64,000 bases of DNA. Source: Sporosarcina oncorhynchi. Lineage in GTDB: Bacteria; Bacillota; Bacilli; Bacillales_A; Planococcaceae. Below, piece by piece: positions 33,610 to 42,150 of the stretch. The first letter of the stretch is position 1, and every line of letters starts with the position of its first letter. A program made the translations under genes and the position numbers. The stretch lies in NCBI RefSeq assembly GCF_033304615.1, contig NZ_CP129118.1, forward strand, positions 1,546,001-1,610,000, given 5' to 3'. A model generated the notes under the pieces. That model was not told where the DNA came from. It worked only from the letters and a program-made list of their open reading frames with translations, and ran no database searches.

Positions 33610-35070
33610 TTGGAGAACTTTGTTAATCTGTTAAACGATGTTTTATGGAGTACACCAGTTATTTACATTTTACTCGGTGTTGGTTTGGTTTTCTCGATTT
33701 TGACCCGTTTCCTACAAGTGCGCCATGTAAAGGAAATGGTCAGGCTCATGTTCAAAGGGAAAAGTTCAAATGCAGGTATTTCATCGTTCCAAGCATTGTC
33801 AATTGCATTGTCCGGACGTGTTGGTACAGGGAATATTGCTGGCGTCGCGACAGCTATTTTCTACGGAGGACCCGGTGCAGTATTTTGGATGTGGGCAATC
33901 GCATTCATTGGGGCATCGAGCGCCTTTGTTGAATCGACTCTTGCACAGATTTATAAAGTGAAACAGGACGGTCAATATCGTGGGGGACCAGCATATTTCA
34001 TCGAAAAAGGGATCGGGTGGAAATGGTTTGGTATGACGTTTGCGATTGCAGCTCTGATAGCCATGGCTGTCTTAATGCCGGGTGTACAGTCAAATTCGAT
34101 TGCGGCAGGGATGAGTAATGCGTTCAATGTTTCACCATGGGTTACGGGTATTATTCTTATCGTATTATTAGGTTTCATTATCTTGGGTGGAGTGAAGCGG
34201 ATTGCTTCGACAGCTCAAATTTTAGTGCCATTTATGGCAGTTGGTTATATTCTTTTTTCAGTAGTCATTGTACTTATGAATATTACGGCACTTCCGGAAG
34301 TCATCGGATTGATTTTTAAAAGTGCATTCGCAATGGATTCTGCATTTGGTGGAATCATCGGTATGGCAATTATGTGGGGAGTTAAACGAGGAGTCTTTTC
34401 AAACGAAGCAGGACAGGGGACAGGGGCACATGCGGCAGCTGCGGCCGAAGTTTCCCATCCCGCTAAACAAGGTCTTGTTCAAGCTTTTTCCGTCTACATC
34501 GACACGCTATTCGTCTGTTCCGCTACTGCATTCATGATTTTGTTTACCGGAATGTATAATACGCAAACAGAAGACGGTAAAGGTTTTATCGTTGAAAACT
34601 TGGCAGGAGTTGAGCAAGGACCAGGATATACGCAGGCCGCGGTCGATAGTATCCTCCCTGGCTTTGGTGCAGGATTTGTCGCGATTGCTTTGTTTTTCTT
34701 CGCATTTACAACAATCATGGCATACTACTATATTGCCGAAACGAACATCGCCTATTTATTTAGGAAAAGGAATACGCGATCAGTTATGTTTATATTAAAG
34801 ATCATCATTCTGATTACAACGTTCTGGGGGACAATCAGAACTGCGGATCTTGCATGGGCGTTGGGAGATGTCGGACTCGGTATTATGGTTTGGCTCAATG
34901 TTATCGCTATCGTTATATTGGCAAAACCAGCTCTGCTTGCTTTGAAAGACTATGAACAGCAGAAAAATCTCGGATTGGATCCAGTGTTCAATCCGAAAAA
35001 ACTGGGCATTAAAAATGCGACGTTCTGGGAGAATGATTATATTCCAGACAAGGAACGCAGTGATGAATAA
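33610..35070 (+). CDS. alsT: Sodium:alanine/glycine symporter (AGCS)
   Basis: A 486-residue secondary transporter with 10-11 membrane segments. Family blocks include ALSGRVGTGNIAGVATAIFYGGPGAVFWMW (near 75-105 in several pieces), WGVKRGVFSNEAGQGTGAHAAAA and the YYYIAETNIAYLF region. TTG 33610 follows GGGGG at about 7 nt. It couples alanine or glycine (in some relatives glutamine) uptake to sodium. Monocistronic, ending at a bidirectional terminator. Confidence 0.9.
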   Translation: MENFVNLLNDVLWSTPVIYILLGVGLVFSILTRFLQVRHVKEMVRLMFKGKSSNAGISSFQALSIALSGRVGTGNIAGVATAIFYGGPGAVFWMWAIAFIGASSAFVESTLAQIYKVKQDGQYRGGPAYFIEKGIGWKWFGMTFAIAALIAMAVLMPGVQSNSIAAGMSNAFNVSPWVTGIILIVLLGFIILGGVKRIASTAQILVPFMAVGYILFSVVIVLMNITALPEVIGLIFKSAFAMDSAFGGIIGMAIMWGVKRGVFSNEAGQGTGAHAAAAAEVSHPAKQGLVQAFSVYIDTLFVCSATAFMILFTGMYNTQTEDGKGFIVENLAGVEQGPGYTQAAVDSILPGFGAGFVAIALFFFAFTTIMAYYYIAETNIAYLFRKRNTRSVMFILKIIILITTFWGTIRTADLAWALGDVGLGIMVWLNVIAIVILAKPALLALKDYEQQKNLGLDPVFNPKKLGIKNATFWENDYIPDKERSDE

Positions 35071-35085
35071 CATACTTCACTAAAG

Positions 35086-35124
35086 AAATCGCCTCTTATC
35101 CGGTAAAGGGATAAGAGGCGATTT
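35086..35124. terminator. Bidirectional terminator, alsT / fdhD
   Basis: AAATCGCCTCTTATC / GATAAGAGGCGATTT, a 15-bp perfect stem. Confidence 0.9.
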
Positions 35125-35131
35125 GTCTATG

Positions 35132-35935
35132 TTAGAACGATTGGATTGCTCCGCTAATTCGGTCTGGATGCGAATAAATATTAAATGAGTTCTCGCGGAT
35201 AAAACCGACAGCTGTTATGCCAAGTTCGTGTGCCAAATTGATCGCAAGTTCAGTGGGAGCTGATTTTGATAGAACGATTTCACAACCAATCTTTGCTACT
35301 TTCAAAAGAATTTCAGACGAAATTCTCCCACTGAAAACAATTACTTTATCATTTACGGGAATAGCGTTTTTTAAGCAGTGTCCATATATTTTATCCAGCG
35401 CATTATGACGACCGATATCCATTCTAGTAAGTGTAAACGCAGTGGTATCGCAAAGAGCCGCAATATGGACTCCACCCGTTTGCATGAACAAGTCCGCATT
35501 GGAATTCATCTTCTCCATCAAACTGAAGCAATCTTCCGGCGCCAAAATGACATTTTTAGTGTTCATTTGTTTGGCGGTCAAGACATCATTGGCAAATACA
35601 AAACCTTGTCTACTCATTCCGCAGCAGGACGTAATGTAGCGTTTGCTGTGCAGTTGTTCGAAAAATGGAAAGGAACGTGTTGTCTCAATGTGAACGATAC
35701 CCATCGACTCATCCATTCTGATTTCGGTAATATCTTCATATTTCACAATAATTCGCTCAGATATAAGAAAACCGACTACCATATCTTCGATGAACTCCGG
35801 AGTACAAACGATCGTCAACAATTCGTTACCATTCACTTTTACAGTAATCGGGTACTCAGTTGCGATGACATCTTCTTTCTCTAGAAAACGATTATCTTCA
35901 AATCGCCAAACGGATTGTGTATGAATCCTCTCCAT
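35132..35935 (-). CDS. fdhD: Formate dehydrogenase accessory sulfurtransferase FdhD
   Basis: A 267-residue FdhD protein. It transfers sulfur from a cysteine desulfurase to the molybdenum cofactor of formate dehydrogenase. The active-site loop is seen as TSCCGMS, with the pair of Cys, and the nucleotide-like region TRMDIGRHNALDKIYGHCL is conserved. It diverges from fdhA across a 283-nt regulatory gap with a 16-bp palindrome. Confidence 0.93.
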   Translation of the reverse strand: MERIHTQSVWRFEDNRFLEKEDVIATEYPITVKVNGNELLTIVCTPEFIEDMVVGFLISERIIVKYEDITEIRMDESMGIVHIETTRSFPFFEQLHSKRYITSCCGMSRQGFVFANDVLTAKQMNTKNVILAPEDCFSLMEKMNSNADLFMQTGGVHIAALCDTTAFTLTRMDIGRHNALDKIYGHCLKNAIPVNDKVIVFSGRISSEILLKVAKIGCEIVLSKSAPTELAINLAHELGITAVGFIRENSFNIYSHPDRISGAIQSF

Positions 35936-36038
35936 CTAAATTCTCCTTTCTACATGTCATTACTGCCATTTCTGATTTGTTGAATATTCGCATAGTATTT
36001 CTGGATTCCGTTGTATATTGTATTTGAATAACTTATAC

Positions 36039-36054
36039 TACTAGTATACTAGTA
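36039..36054. promoter_or_regulatory. Perfect 16-bp palindrome in the fdhD-fdhA gap
   Basis: TACTAGTATACTAGTA, reading the same on both strands and containing TATACT in both. It may be an operator overlapping divergent -10 elements. A TTGAAT -35-like site lies at about 36024. Confidence 0.5.
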
Positions 36055-36110
36055 ATCGTAAAATAAGTACGTTCACTAATTAACAACCATTACTTTACAA
36101 TCGGATATGT

Positions 36111-36173
36111 TGTTTGGCAAGCTCTGCCAACACGCTGTCCACTATGAATGAAGCACATCCCCAAAAAGGATGT
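36111..36173 (+). other. Two-hairpin leader upstream of fdhA
   Basis: TGTTTGGCA / TGCCAACA (36111-36132, one bulged base) and ACATCC / GGATGT (36155-36173) lie between the palindrome and the fdhA ribosome site, followed by GTGGTGGG and a T-run at about 36183-36196. It resembles an attenuated leader; I do not recognise a known riboswitch class. Confidence 0.35.
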
Positions 36174-36218
36174 ATTTGTTTGTGGTGGGTTTTTTTATAA
36201 AGAAAAGGAGGTATTTTC

Positions 36219-39155
36219 TTGACGATTACAATAAATGGTGTGAATCACCCATTCAGAGAAGGCATGTCAATTCTTCAAGTACTCAATGAACTGCAAATTG
36301 AACATCCGCAAATCTGTTATTTACCGGAAGTAGATCCCATCGAAACATGCGATACATGTATCGTGGAAGTGGATGGACAACTGAAGCGCGCATGCTCGAC
36401 TAAAGTTTTGCAAGGGATGAAAGTAAAACTTGCTTCTCCTCGAGCGAAAGAAGCTCAAACTGAAGCGATGGATCGTATCCTCGAAAATCACCTTCTATAT
36501 TGTACGGTATGCGATAACAATAACGGTAATTGTAAAATACATAACACTGTCGACATGATGGGTATCGAAGAACAGAAATATCCGTATGAGCCTAAATGTA
36601 CAAAGGACAGCGTCGATTTTACACATCCATTTTACCGTTATGATCCAAACCAATGTATCGCATGCGGGCAATGCGTGGAAGCATGTCAGAATCTGCAAGT
36701 GAATGAAACGCTCAGCATGGATTGGGAAAGAGACCGGCCAATCGTTTTATGGGATGGCGGCGCCAAGATCAATGATTCATCATGTGTCGGTTGCGGCCAT
36801 TGTGTAACTGTCTGTCCATGTAATGCATTAATGGAAAAATCGATGCTCGGAGAAGCAGGTTTCATGACGGGACTGAAAGAAGAAGTCTTGGATCCAATGA
36901 TTGAGCTAGTGAAGGAGGTCGAACCCGGCTATAGCGGAATTATGGCAATTTCTGACGCTGAAGCAGCAATGCGGGATACTCGTACAAAGAAGACAAAGAC
37001 AGTTTGTACATTCTGTGGTGTCGGTTGTTCTTTCGAAGTCTGGACGAAAGATCGGAAAATACTCAAGATCCAGCCAGTCTCAGAAGCGCCAGTAAATGCT
37101 ATTTCGACATGTGTGAAAGGGAAGTTCGGTTGGGATTTTGTGAACAGTGATAAGAGAATCACCACTCCGCTAATTAGAAAAGGAGAGTCTTTCGTCGAAT
37201 CTACATGGAAAGAAGCACTAGATCTCGTCGCTAAACGTTTAGGAGCCATTCATAAAGAACATGGAGAAGACAGTATCGGCATCATTTCTTCATCCAAAAT
37301 AACGAATGAAGAGAACTACGTCATTCAAAAGTTGGCACGACAAGTATTCAAGACAAATAATGTCGATAACTGCTCTCGCTACTGCCAGTCGCCTGCAACG
37401 GACGGATTATTCCGTACGGTCGGGATGGGTGGAGACGCAGGAACAATTAAAGACATCGCTAAAGCAGGCCTAGTCATCATTGTCGGAGCGAACCCTGCCG
37501 AAGGCCATCCAGTACTCGCGACACGAGTGAAACGTGCACATAAACTGCACGGTCAGAAACTGATTGTCGCGGATTTGCGAAAACATGAAATGGCTGAGAG
37601 GTCGGATATATTCATCAGTCCTAAACAAGGGACGGACCAAGTATGGCTAATGGCTGTTACCAAATATATGATCGATCAAGGCTGGCATGATAGTGCATTC
37701 ATCCAGGAAAATGTGCATCACTTCGATGAATTTAAAGAAGTATTGAATACGTATACGCTAGATTATGCGGAGCATGTCACAGGCGTAGCTAAAGAAAAGT
37801 TCATCCAAACGGCAGAAATGATCCGAGATGCGGATGGCACATGTATTTTATGGGGGATGGGTGTTACGCAGAATACAGGTGGTTCGGATACGTCCGCAGC
37901 GATTTCCAACTTGTTGCTTGCGACAGGGAACTATCGCAGACCTGGTGCGGGTGCGTATCCGCTTCGTGGGCACAATAACGTTCAAGGTGCATGTGATATG
38001 GGCACATTACCTGGATGGCTTCCTGGTTACCAACATGTGACAGACGATGCAGCTAGGAAAAAGTTTGAAAAAGCTTATGGTGTTGAAATAGGCGATAGCC
38101 CAGGGAAAGACAATATTCAAATGCTCCATGCTGTGGACGAAGGGATTATGAAAGGCATGTACGTTGTGGGAGAAGATATGGCGCTTGTCGACTCAAATGC
38201 GAATCATGTGCATGATGTGCTATCGAAACTTGAATTCCTAGTCGTTCAGGATCTGTTCTTCTCACGGACTGCGCAATATGCAGATGTTATTTTACCGGCT
38301 GTGCCGTCGCTTGAAAAAGATGGTACATTTACAAACACTGAAAGAAGAGTTCAGCGCTTGTATAAGGCGTTGCCTGAAATGGGCGATGCGAAAGCCGATT
38401 GGTGGATTATACAGGAAGTTGCAAACCGTTTAGGTGCGGATTGGAATTATTCACACCCAAGTGATATATTTGCAGAAATGTCGAGTCTCTCTCCGTTATT
38501 CAGTCAGGCAGATTATACGAATATGGAAGACTGGGACAGCTTTTTTTGGGGCAGCTTAGATGGGGAAAGCACACCATTACTTTATACGGACGGCTTTAAC
38601 TTCCCGGATAAAAAAGCTAGATTCGCGTTATCGGATTGGATAGAACCTGTAGAATATCCGGATGAGTTTGATTTGCACATCAATAACGGTCGTATGCTTG
38701 AGCATTTCCATGAAGGTAATTTGACGAATAAATCAGCAGGTATCCAAGAAAAAGTCCCGGAAATTTTTGTTGAAGTCTCTCCTAGTCTTGCGAAGGAAAG
38801 AGGAGTGGTCAGCGGAACGATGGTAAGGCTAATCTCTCCCCATGGGGCATTACGATTGCCTGCACTTGTAACAGACCGAGTAAAAGGGAATGAGTTGTTT
38901 TTACCGATGAACTCGGTTGAAAAAGAATCGGCCATTAACTTCCTGACAGGGTCAGCTGTAGACCAACGGACGAATACCCCTGCATTTAAACAAGCTAAAG
39001 TCCGTATGGAAGTATTGAAGGAAAAGGTTGATAATCCCTTGCCTTCTACCAATCACCGAAATAAGAAGCGGCATCCTACGAGTGGTATTGAAGTTGAACG
39101 TAAGTGGGCGAGACCTGGTTATGCGCATCTTACAGATCACGAGAAGAAAGGATGA
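36219..39155 (+). CDS. fdhA: Formate dehydrogenase, molybdopterin-dependent alpha subunit
   Basis: A 978-residue complex iron-sulfur molybdoenzyme. The domains in order are: a 2Fe-2S ferredoxin (C33, C44, C47, C59), a His-Cys 4Fe-4S site (H91, C95, C98, C105), two 4Fe-4S ferredoxin clusters (C146, C149, C152, C156 and C189, C192, C195, C199), then the catalytic part with a proximal cluster (C263, C266, C270, C298). The molybdenum ligand is Cys389 in NCSRYCQSPA, where other formate dehydrogenases have selenocysteine. TTG 36219 follows AAAGGAGG. Oxidises formate to CO2; the electron acceptor is probably NAD or a quinone-linked partner elsewhere. Confidence 0.93.
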   Translation: MTITINGVNHPFREGMSILQVLNELQIEHPQICYLPEVDPIETCDTCIVEVDGQLKRACSTKVLQGMKVKLASPRAKEAQTEAMDRILENHLLYCTVCDNNNGNCKIHNTVDMMGIEEQKYPYEPKCTKDSVDFTHPFYRYDPNQCIACGQCVEACQNLQVNETLSMDWERDRPIVLWDGGAKINDSSCVGCGHCVTVCPCNALMEKSMLGEAGFMTGLKEEVLDPMIELVKEVEPGYSGIMAISDAEAAMRDTRTKKTKTVCTFCGVGCSFEVWTKDRKILKIQPVSEAPVNAISTCVKGKFGWDFVNSDKRITTPLIRKGESFVESTWKEALDLVAKRLGAIHKEHGEDSIGIISSSKITNEENYVIQKLARQVFKTNNVDNCSRYCQSPATDGLFRTVGMGGDAGTIKDIAKAGLVIIVGANPAEGHPVLATRVKRAHKLHGQKLIVADLRKHEMAERSDIFISPKQGTDQVWLMAVTKYMIDQGWHDSAFIQENVHHFDEFKEVLNTYTLDYAEHVTGVAKEKFIQTAEMIRDADGTCILWGMGVTQNTGGSDTSAAISNLLLATGNYRRPGAGAYPLRGHNNVQGACDMGTLPGWLPGYQHVTDDAARKKFEKAYGVEIGDSPGKDNIQMLHAVDEGIMKGMYVVGEDMALVDSNANHVHDVLSKLEFLVVQDLFFSRTAQYADVILPAVPSLEKDGTFTNTERRVQRLYKALPEMGDAKADWWIIQEVANRLGADWNYSHPSDIFAEMSSLSPLFSQADYTNMEDWDSFFWGSLDGESTPLLYTDGFNFPDKKARFALSDWIEPVEYPDEFDLHINNGRMLEHFHEGNLTNKSAGIQEKVPEIFVEVSPSLAKERGVVSGTMVRLISPHGALRLPALVTDRVKGNELFLPMNSVEKESAINFLTGSAVDQRTNTPAFKQAKVRMEVLKEKVDNPLPSTNHRNKKRHPTSGIEVERKWARPGYAHLTDHEKKG

Positions 39156-39160
39156 TATGA

Positions 39161-39643
39161 ATGGCAGCGCCAATTACGACTATTAAAAAGATTGAGCTTA
39201 CAGAAGCAGAGTTGCAACAGGCGAAAGTGAATGAATTGCAAGCCCTCATTGTTGAGCAGCAGCAATCGTTGAATAAAATACTTGAATTGACAGCCGAACT
39301 GGATAAAGCCGGTGTTTTGGATGCATTGAATGCAGTGGTAAAAGCAAAAGATGAGCTTGCGGGTATAGCTGTAGCGCAAGCTTCACGCGAACCGATGACA
39401 AATATGTTGAACAATGCGATGAATTTGGTGGGGGTTTTGACTGCTATCGATCCTGAAGTGACAGCAAAACTAAAAAGCGGAATCGCCAGCGGGGTTCGCG
39501 AAGCTGAATTATACAGTGGCACTGATGAAAAAGTGTCGATATTTCAACTGATGAAGGCATTGAATGATCCTGATATTAACAGATCGATAAAATTTGGAAT
39601 GGACTTCCTTAAAGGTATGGGGAAAGGTTTGAACGGTAAATAA
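39161..39643 (+). CDS. DUF1641 protein of the formate dehydrogenase operon
   Basis: A 160-residue DUF1641 protein (YrhD/YjgD type), all-helical, starting with an amphipathic LTEAELQQAKVNELQAL helix. Its conserved part is the segment around AREPMTNMLNNAMNLVG in the second half (written here as SREPMTNMLNNAMNLVG). It starts 5 nt after fdhA and in Bacillus is always next to yrhE/yjgC. It probably acts as a non-catalytic partner of the dehydrogenase. Confidence 0.85.
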   Translation: MAAPITTIKKIELTEAELQQAKVNELQALIVEQQQSLNKILELTAELDKAGVLDALNAVVKAKDELAGIAVAQASREPMTNMLNNAMNLVGVLTAIDPEVTAKLKSGIASGVREAELYSGTDEKVSIFQLMKALNDPDINRSIKFGMDFLKGMGKGLNGK

Positions 39644-39733
39644 CACGAACTATGAATCTTTTACTCTGTTCGTTCGTATATCAGTATAAGAATTGTATTT
39701 TACTCGCTGATATACGAAGGAGAGGTTAATAGT

Positions 39734-40381
39734 ATGCAAACTATTGAGAAACAGGGGAATGATCAAGTAGAATCGTTGAACATGTGGAAATCCATTTGGC
39801 TTCATCCAAGAAAGACGGTTCGTTACGCGGTTGAACATAAAACATGGCGTTTTGTTATGATGATTGCTTTAATAATCGGTGTCTTCACTGTATTGGACCA
39901 AGCCTCCTCGAATGATTTAGGTGAAACGATGGGCATCGGTCAAATTATTTTGATTGCACTTATAGGTGGTCCGATTCTAGGCGTGATTTCATTATTCATC
40001 GGAAGTGGAGTTTTACATTTGTTATCTTTGATGTTCGGGGGACGGGGAACGTTCGCGGATACAAGGATGGCATTTACCGTTTCTAATCTGATTTTAATTG
40101 TATCGGGGTTAATATGGATTCCTGATCTATTAATCAATGGAAAAGGGATGTTTGTTTCTGAATATGATTTCTCGCTATTTCAGGGGGTATGGCTTGTCGT
40201 AAGCCTTATCTTAAACTTTGCGCTTGGTATTTGGGCCACAGTTTCAATGATTGGTGCGATTGCAGAAGTCCATAAGTTTGCTATATGGAAAGCAGTGCTC
40301 GTCGTTTTGCTTCCGGTAACATTACTAATCATATTTATTTTTGTGATTGTTTTGCTGACAGTTCCGTTCTTCTTTATTTAA
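39734..40381 (+). CDS. Yip1-family membrane protein
   Basis: A 215-residue membrane protein with a conserved N-terminal WLHPRKTVRYAVEH box before five membrane segments, the pattern of bacterial Yip1/DUF1282-like proteins. AAGGAGAGG lies about 10 nt before the ATG. A role in membrane trafficking or polymer export is not established. It is not obviously linked to fdhA apart from orientation. Confidence 0.75.
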   Translation: MQTIEKQGNDQVESLNMWKSIWLHPRKTVRYAVEHKTWRFVMMIALIIGVFTVLDQASSNDLGETMGIGQIILIALIGGPILGVISLFIGSGVLHLLSLMFGGRGTFADTRMAFTVSNLILIVSGLIWIPDLLINGKGMFVSEYDFSLFQGVWLVVSLILNFALGIWATVSMIGAIAEVHKFAIWKAVLVVLLPVTLLIIFIFVIVLLTVPFFFI

Positions 40382-40394
40382 TAAGTACAGGTAA

Positions 40395-40437
40395 AAGCCA
40401 TCCGCCGATTTAGTAGTCGGATGGCTTGTTTTTTTCA
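40395..40437 (+). terminator. Terminator of the Yip1-like gene
   Basis: AAGCCATCCG / CGGATGGCTT followed by TGTTTTTTT. The hairpin lies within the end of the minus-strand small gene 40410-40586. Confidence 0.85.
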
Positions 40438-40586
40438 TTTTGTTCCGCTTCAGCGGCACGAAATTGCTGCTTGAGTGCTTCTCTATAATCTCGCGGTGAG
40501 GCAAACTCATGAGCGAATTCTTCTGCCATCTTTTTTTGCTTAGCAATTTCATTTCTTTTTGTTATGTTTCTTTCTACACGATCCAT
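40410..40586 (-). CDS. Small charged protein, unknown
   Basis: A 58-residue basic/acidic protein beginning MDRVERNITKRNEIAKQKKM and ending KNKPSDY, likely one long helix. GGAGG lies 7 nt before ATG 40586, a good ribosome site. Its last codons overlap the terminator of the convergent Yip1-like gene. No family recognised; no membrane segment. Confidence 0.6.
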   Translation of the reverse strand: MDRVERNITKRNEIAKQKKMAEEFAHEFASPRDYREALKQQFRAAEAEQNEKNKPSDY

Positions 40587-40722
40587 ATCGCAACCTCCGA
40601 ATCATTCAATATTGGTATAAGGATGTCCAATACTGGAGGATTTAAACTGTATCCAATGAGGTAAGATTTCCATATCATCATATGTGTGTGGATTTTAGAT
40701 GGAGGGAATTCAAACAAAGTTA

Positions 40723-40751
40723 TTGCTCTCAGCTGTATCGTTGATTATACT
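40723..40751 (+). promoter_or_regulatory. Promoter of the tRNA-Arg gene
   Basis: TTGCTC and TATACT with a 17-nt spacer, 19 nt before the tRNA. Confidence 0.6.
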
Positions 40752-40769
40752 AGTAGAGTAATTCGTTTT

Positions 40770-40842
40770 GTCTCAGTAGCTCAGGGGATAGAGCAACAGC
40801 CTCCTAAGCTGTGGGTCGCAGGTTCGATTCCTGCCTGGGACG
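40770..40842 (+). tRNA. tRNA-Arg (CCT)
   Basis: A complete cloverleaf of 73 nt with acceptor arms GTCTCAG / CTGGGAC (one G-U pair region), anticodon stem ACAGC / GCTGT, and anticodon CCT in the loop CTCCTAA, reading AGG codons. The T arm carries GGTTCGATTCC. The 3' CCA is not encoded. A hairpin terminator follows 20 nt later, so it is a single-tRNA unit. Confidence 0.95.
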
Positions 40843-40860
40843 TATCTAAATTTAAGAACA

Positions 40861-40903
40861 AAAAAGTCGATGCATATTTTTCATATGCCATCGGCTTTTT
40901 TTG
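40861..40903 (+). terminator. Terminator after the tRNA
   Basis: AAAAGTCGATGCATATT...CATATGCCATCGGCTTTTTTT, an imperfect long stem with a 7-T tail. Confidence 0.85.
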
Positions 40904-40999
40904 ATAGTAGGTGATTCAATGAATTTCGTTTCATTCCGTTTAAATCTTCCTCACAAGGGAAACCCATGAAGGACTGAACTATTAAATGGAGGCGATGAA

Positions 41000-41326
41000 A
41001 TGAATACGAATCATGCAGATGTGCTGAAAATTATTCAAGAATGTTTGGAAGCATGCAATACTTGCTTTGATGCATGTCTCAAGGAAGATGACGTTAAGAT
41101 GATGGCGGAGTGTATTCGTTTAGATCGGGAGTGTGCAGATGTTTGTTCGTATGCTGCTCAGGCAATTACTCGAAACAGTCCGTTTATAAATGAAATTTTG
41201 GAGCTTTGTGCGAAAGTTTGTGAACAGTGTGCTGAAGAGTGTGGGAAGCATGATCATGATCACTGTAAACGATGCGCAGAAGCGTGTAAGAAGTGTGCAG
41301 ATGCTTGCCGCCAAGCCATTGCTTAA
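41000..41326 (+). CDS. DUF326 Cys-rich four-helix-bundle protein
   Basis: A 108-residue protein rich in cysteines arranged as C-x2-C-x3-C type motifs (for example CLEACNTCFDAC, VCEQCAEECGKH and CKRCAEACKKCADAC). This is the pattern of the DUF326 four-helix-bundle copper-storage-like proteins. Cytosolic by sequence. GGAGG lies before ATG 41000. A copper-buffer role is a family-based inference; the ba3 oxidase and SCO genes nearby make it plausible but it is not in that operon. Confidence 0.85.
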   Translation: MNTNHADVLKIIQECLEACNTCFDACLKEDDVKMMAECIRLDRECADVCSYAAQAITRNSPFINEILELCAKVCEQCAEECGKHDHDHCKRCAEACKKCADACRQAIA

Positions 41327-41361
41327 CCATCGAGCAATTAAAATAATTTTTTAAGCATAAT

Positions 41362-41400
41362 AAAGCCTCCGCTATCCCAAAATGGATATCGGAGGCTAAT
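41362..41400. terminator. Bidirectional terminator, DUF326 / disordered protein gene
   Basis: AGCCTCCG...TATCC paired with GGATA...CGGAGGCT. Confidence 0.85.
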
Positions 41401-41401
41401 A

Positions 41402-41896
41402 TTATTTCCATTTATCATCTGGATTTATACTGTTTGGTTCTTTTCCGGTGCGATCCATATTTTGTGTGTGAATTTCTCCCGGAGTTTTCTGGAATGAATG
41501 ACCGTTTTCAAATTGCTGTTTAGGATCCATGCCGTTTGGTTCAATGTCATTGTTTATTTGGTGATCAGGGTTCATACCGTTAGGTTCCGCATCATTAAAA
41601 TTCCTTCGATTCCGTTCCATGGCAGTGGTTTCCATCGCATGCGGTTCTGTGTTTCTGTGCTCCATATTGGCTGGGGGCGTGTCTAACTCATTACTTTCAT
41701 ATTCATCGGATAGAGGATTTTGTCCCATTGGTGTGTCTAAGTCTTTATGGATTTCCTGATCCATTTCGTTATTTTCAAATTCATTTGATAGCGGATCCGT
41801 TCTGTTCGGTTTTGCCAAATCATTTTCAAATCGACTTTCCACTTCCAATTTGCGACGCTCTTCTTCTACAGGGTATTCGTTTGGATTATTTTTCAT
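41402..41896 (-). CDS. Low-complexity hydrophilic repeat protein
   Basis: A 164-residue protein without Cys or hydrophobic stretches. Repeats are visible: DPLSNEFENNEMD (34-46) and NPLSDEYESNELD (60-72), then EPNGMNPDHQ (103-115) and EPNGMDPKQQ (118-130). It is probably intrinsically disordered. RBS AGGAGG precedes ATG 41896. I do not recognise it; stress- or spore-related disordered proteins look like this. Confidence 0.6.
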   Translation of the reverse strand: MKNNPNEYPVEEERRKLEVESRFENDLAKPNRTDPLSNEFENNEMDQEIHKDLDTPMGQNPLSDEYESNELDTPPANMEHRNTEPHAMETTAMERNRRNFNDAEPNGMNPDHQINNDIEPNGMDPKQQFENGHSFQKTPGEIHTQNMDRTGKEPNSINPDDKWK

Positions 41897-42150
41897 GTGA
41901 ATTCCTCCTACGTTATTTACATTTTAATCGAGATGCTATTCAGTTTTTATTTTCGTTGTTCTAATACAATAGCCTTTATTTACATTCTTCAAACGTTTTC
42001 TAAGACCTATAATCAGTTTGAATGTAAAAGAAATAGAAGATTCTGCGTTTAAGGGAAAGGGTATTCAAGTGTTAATTATCATGTTATGGTATTAATGCGT
42101 TACCGAGTTAAAGTATTGAATTATGGTTTTATTAAAAGGAGATAATTGAT

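Noticed and set aside
40686..40904. A 72-codon frame across the tRNA gene
   Set aside because: It reads through the tRNA and its terminator and is not a gene.
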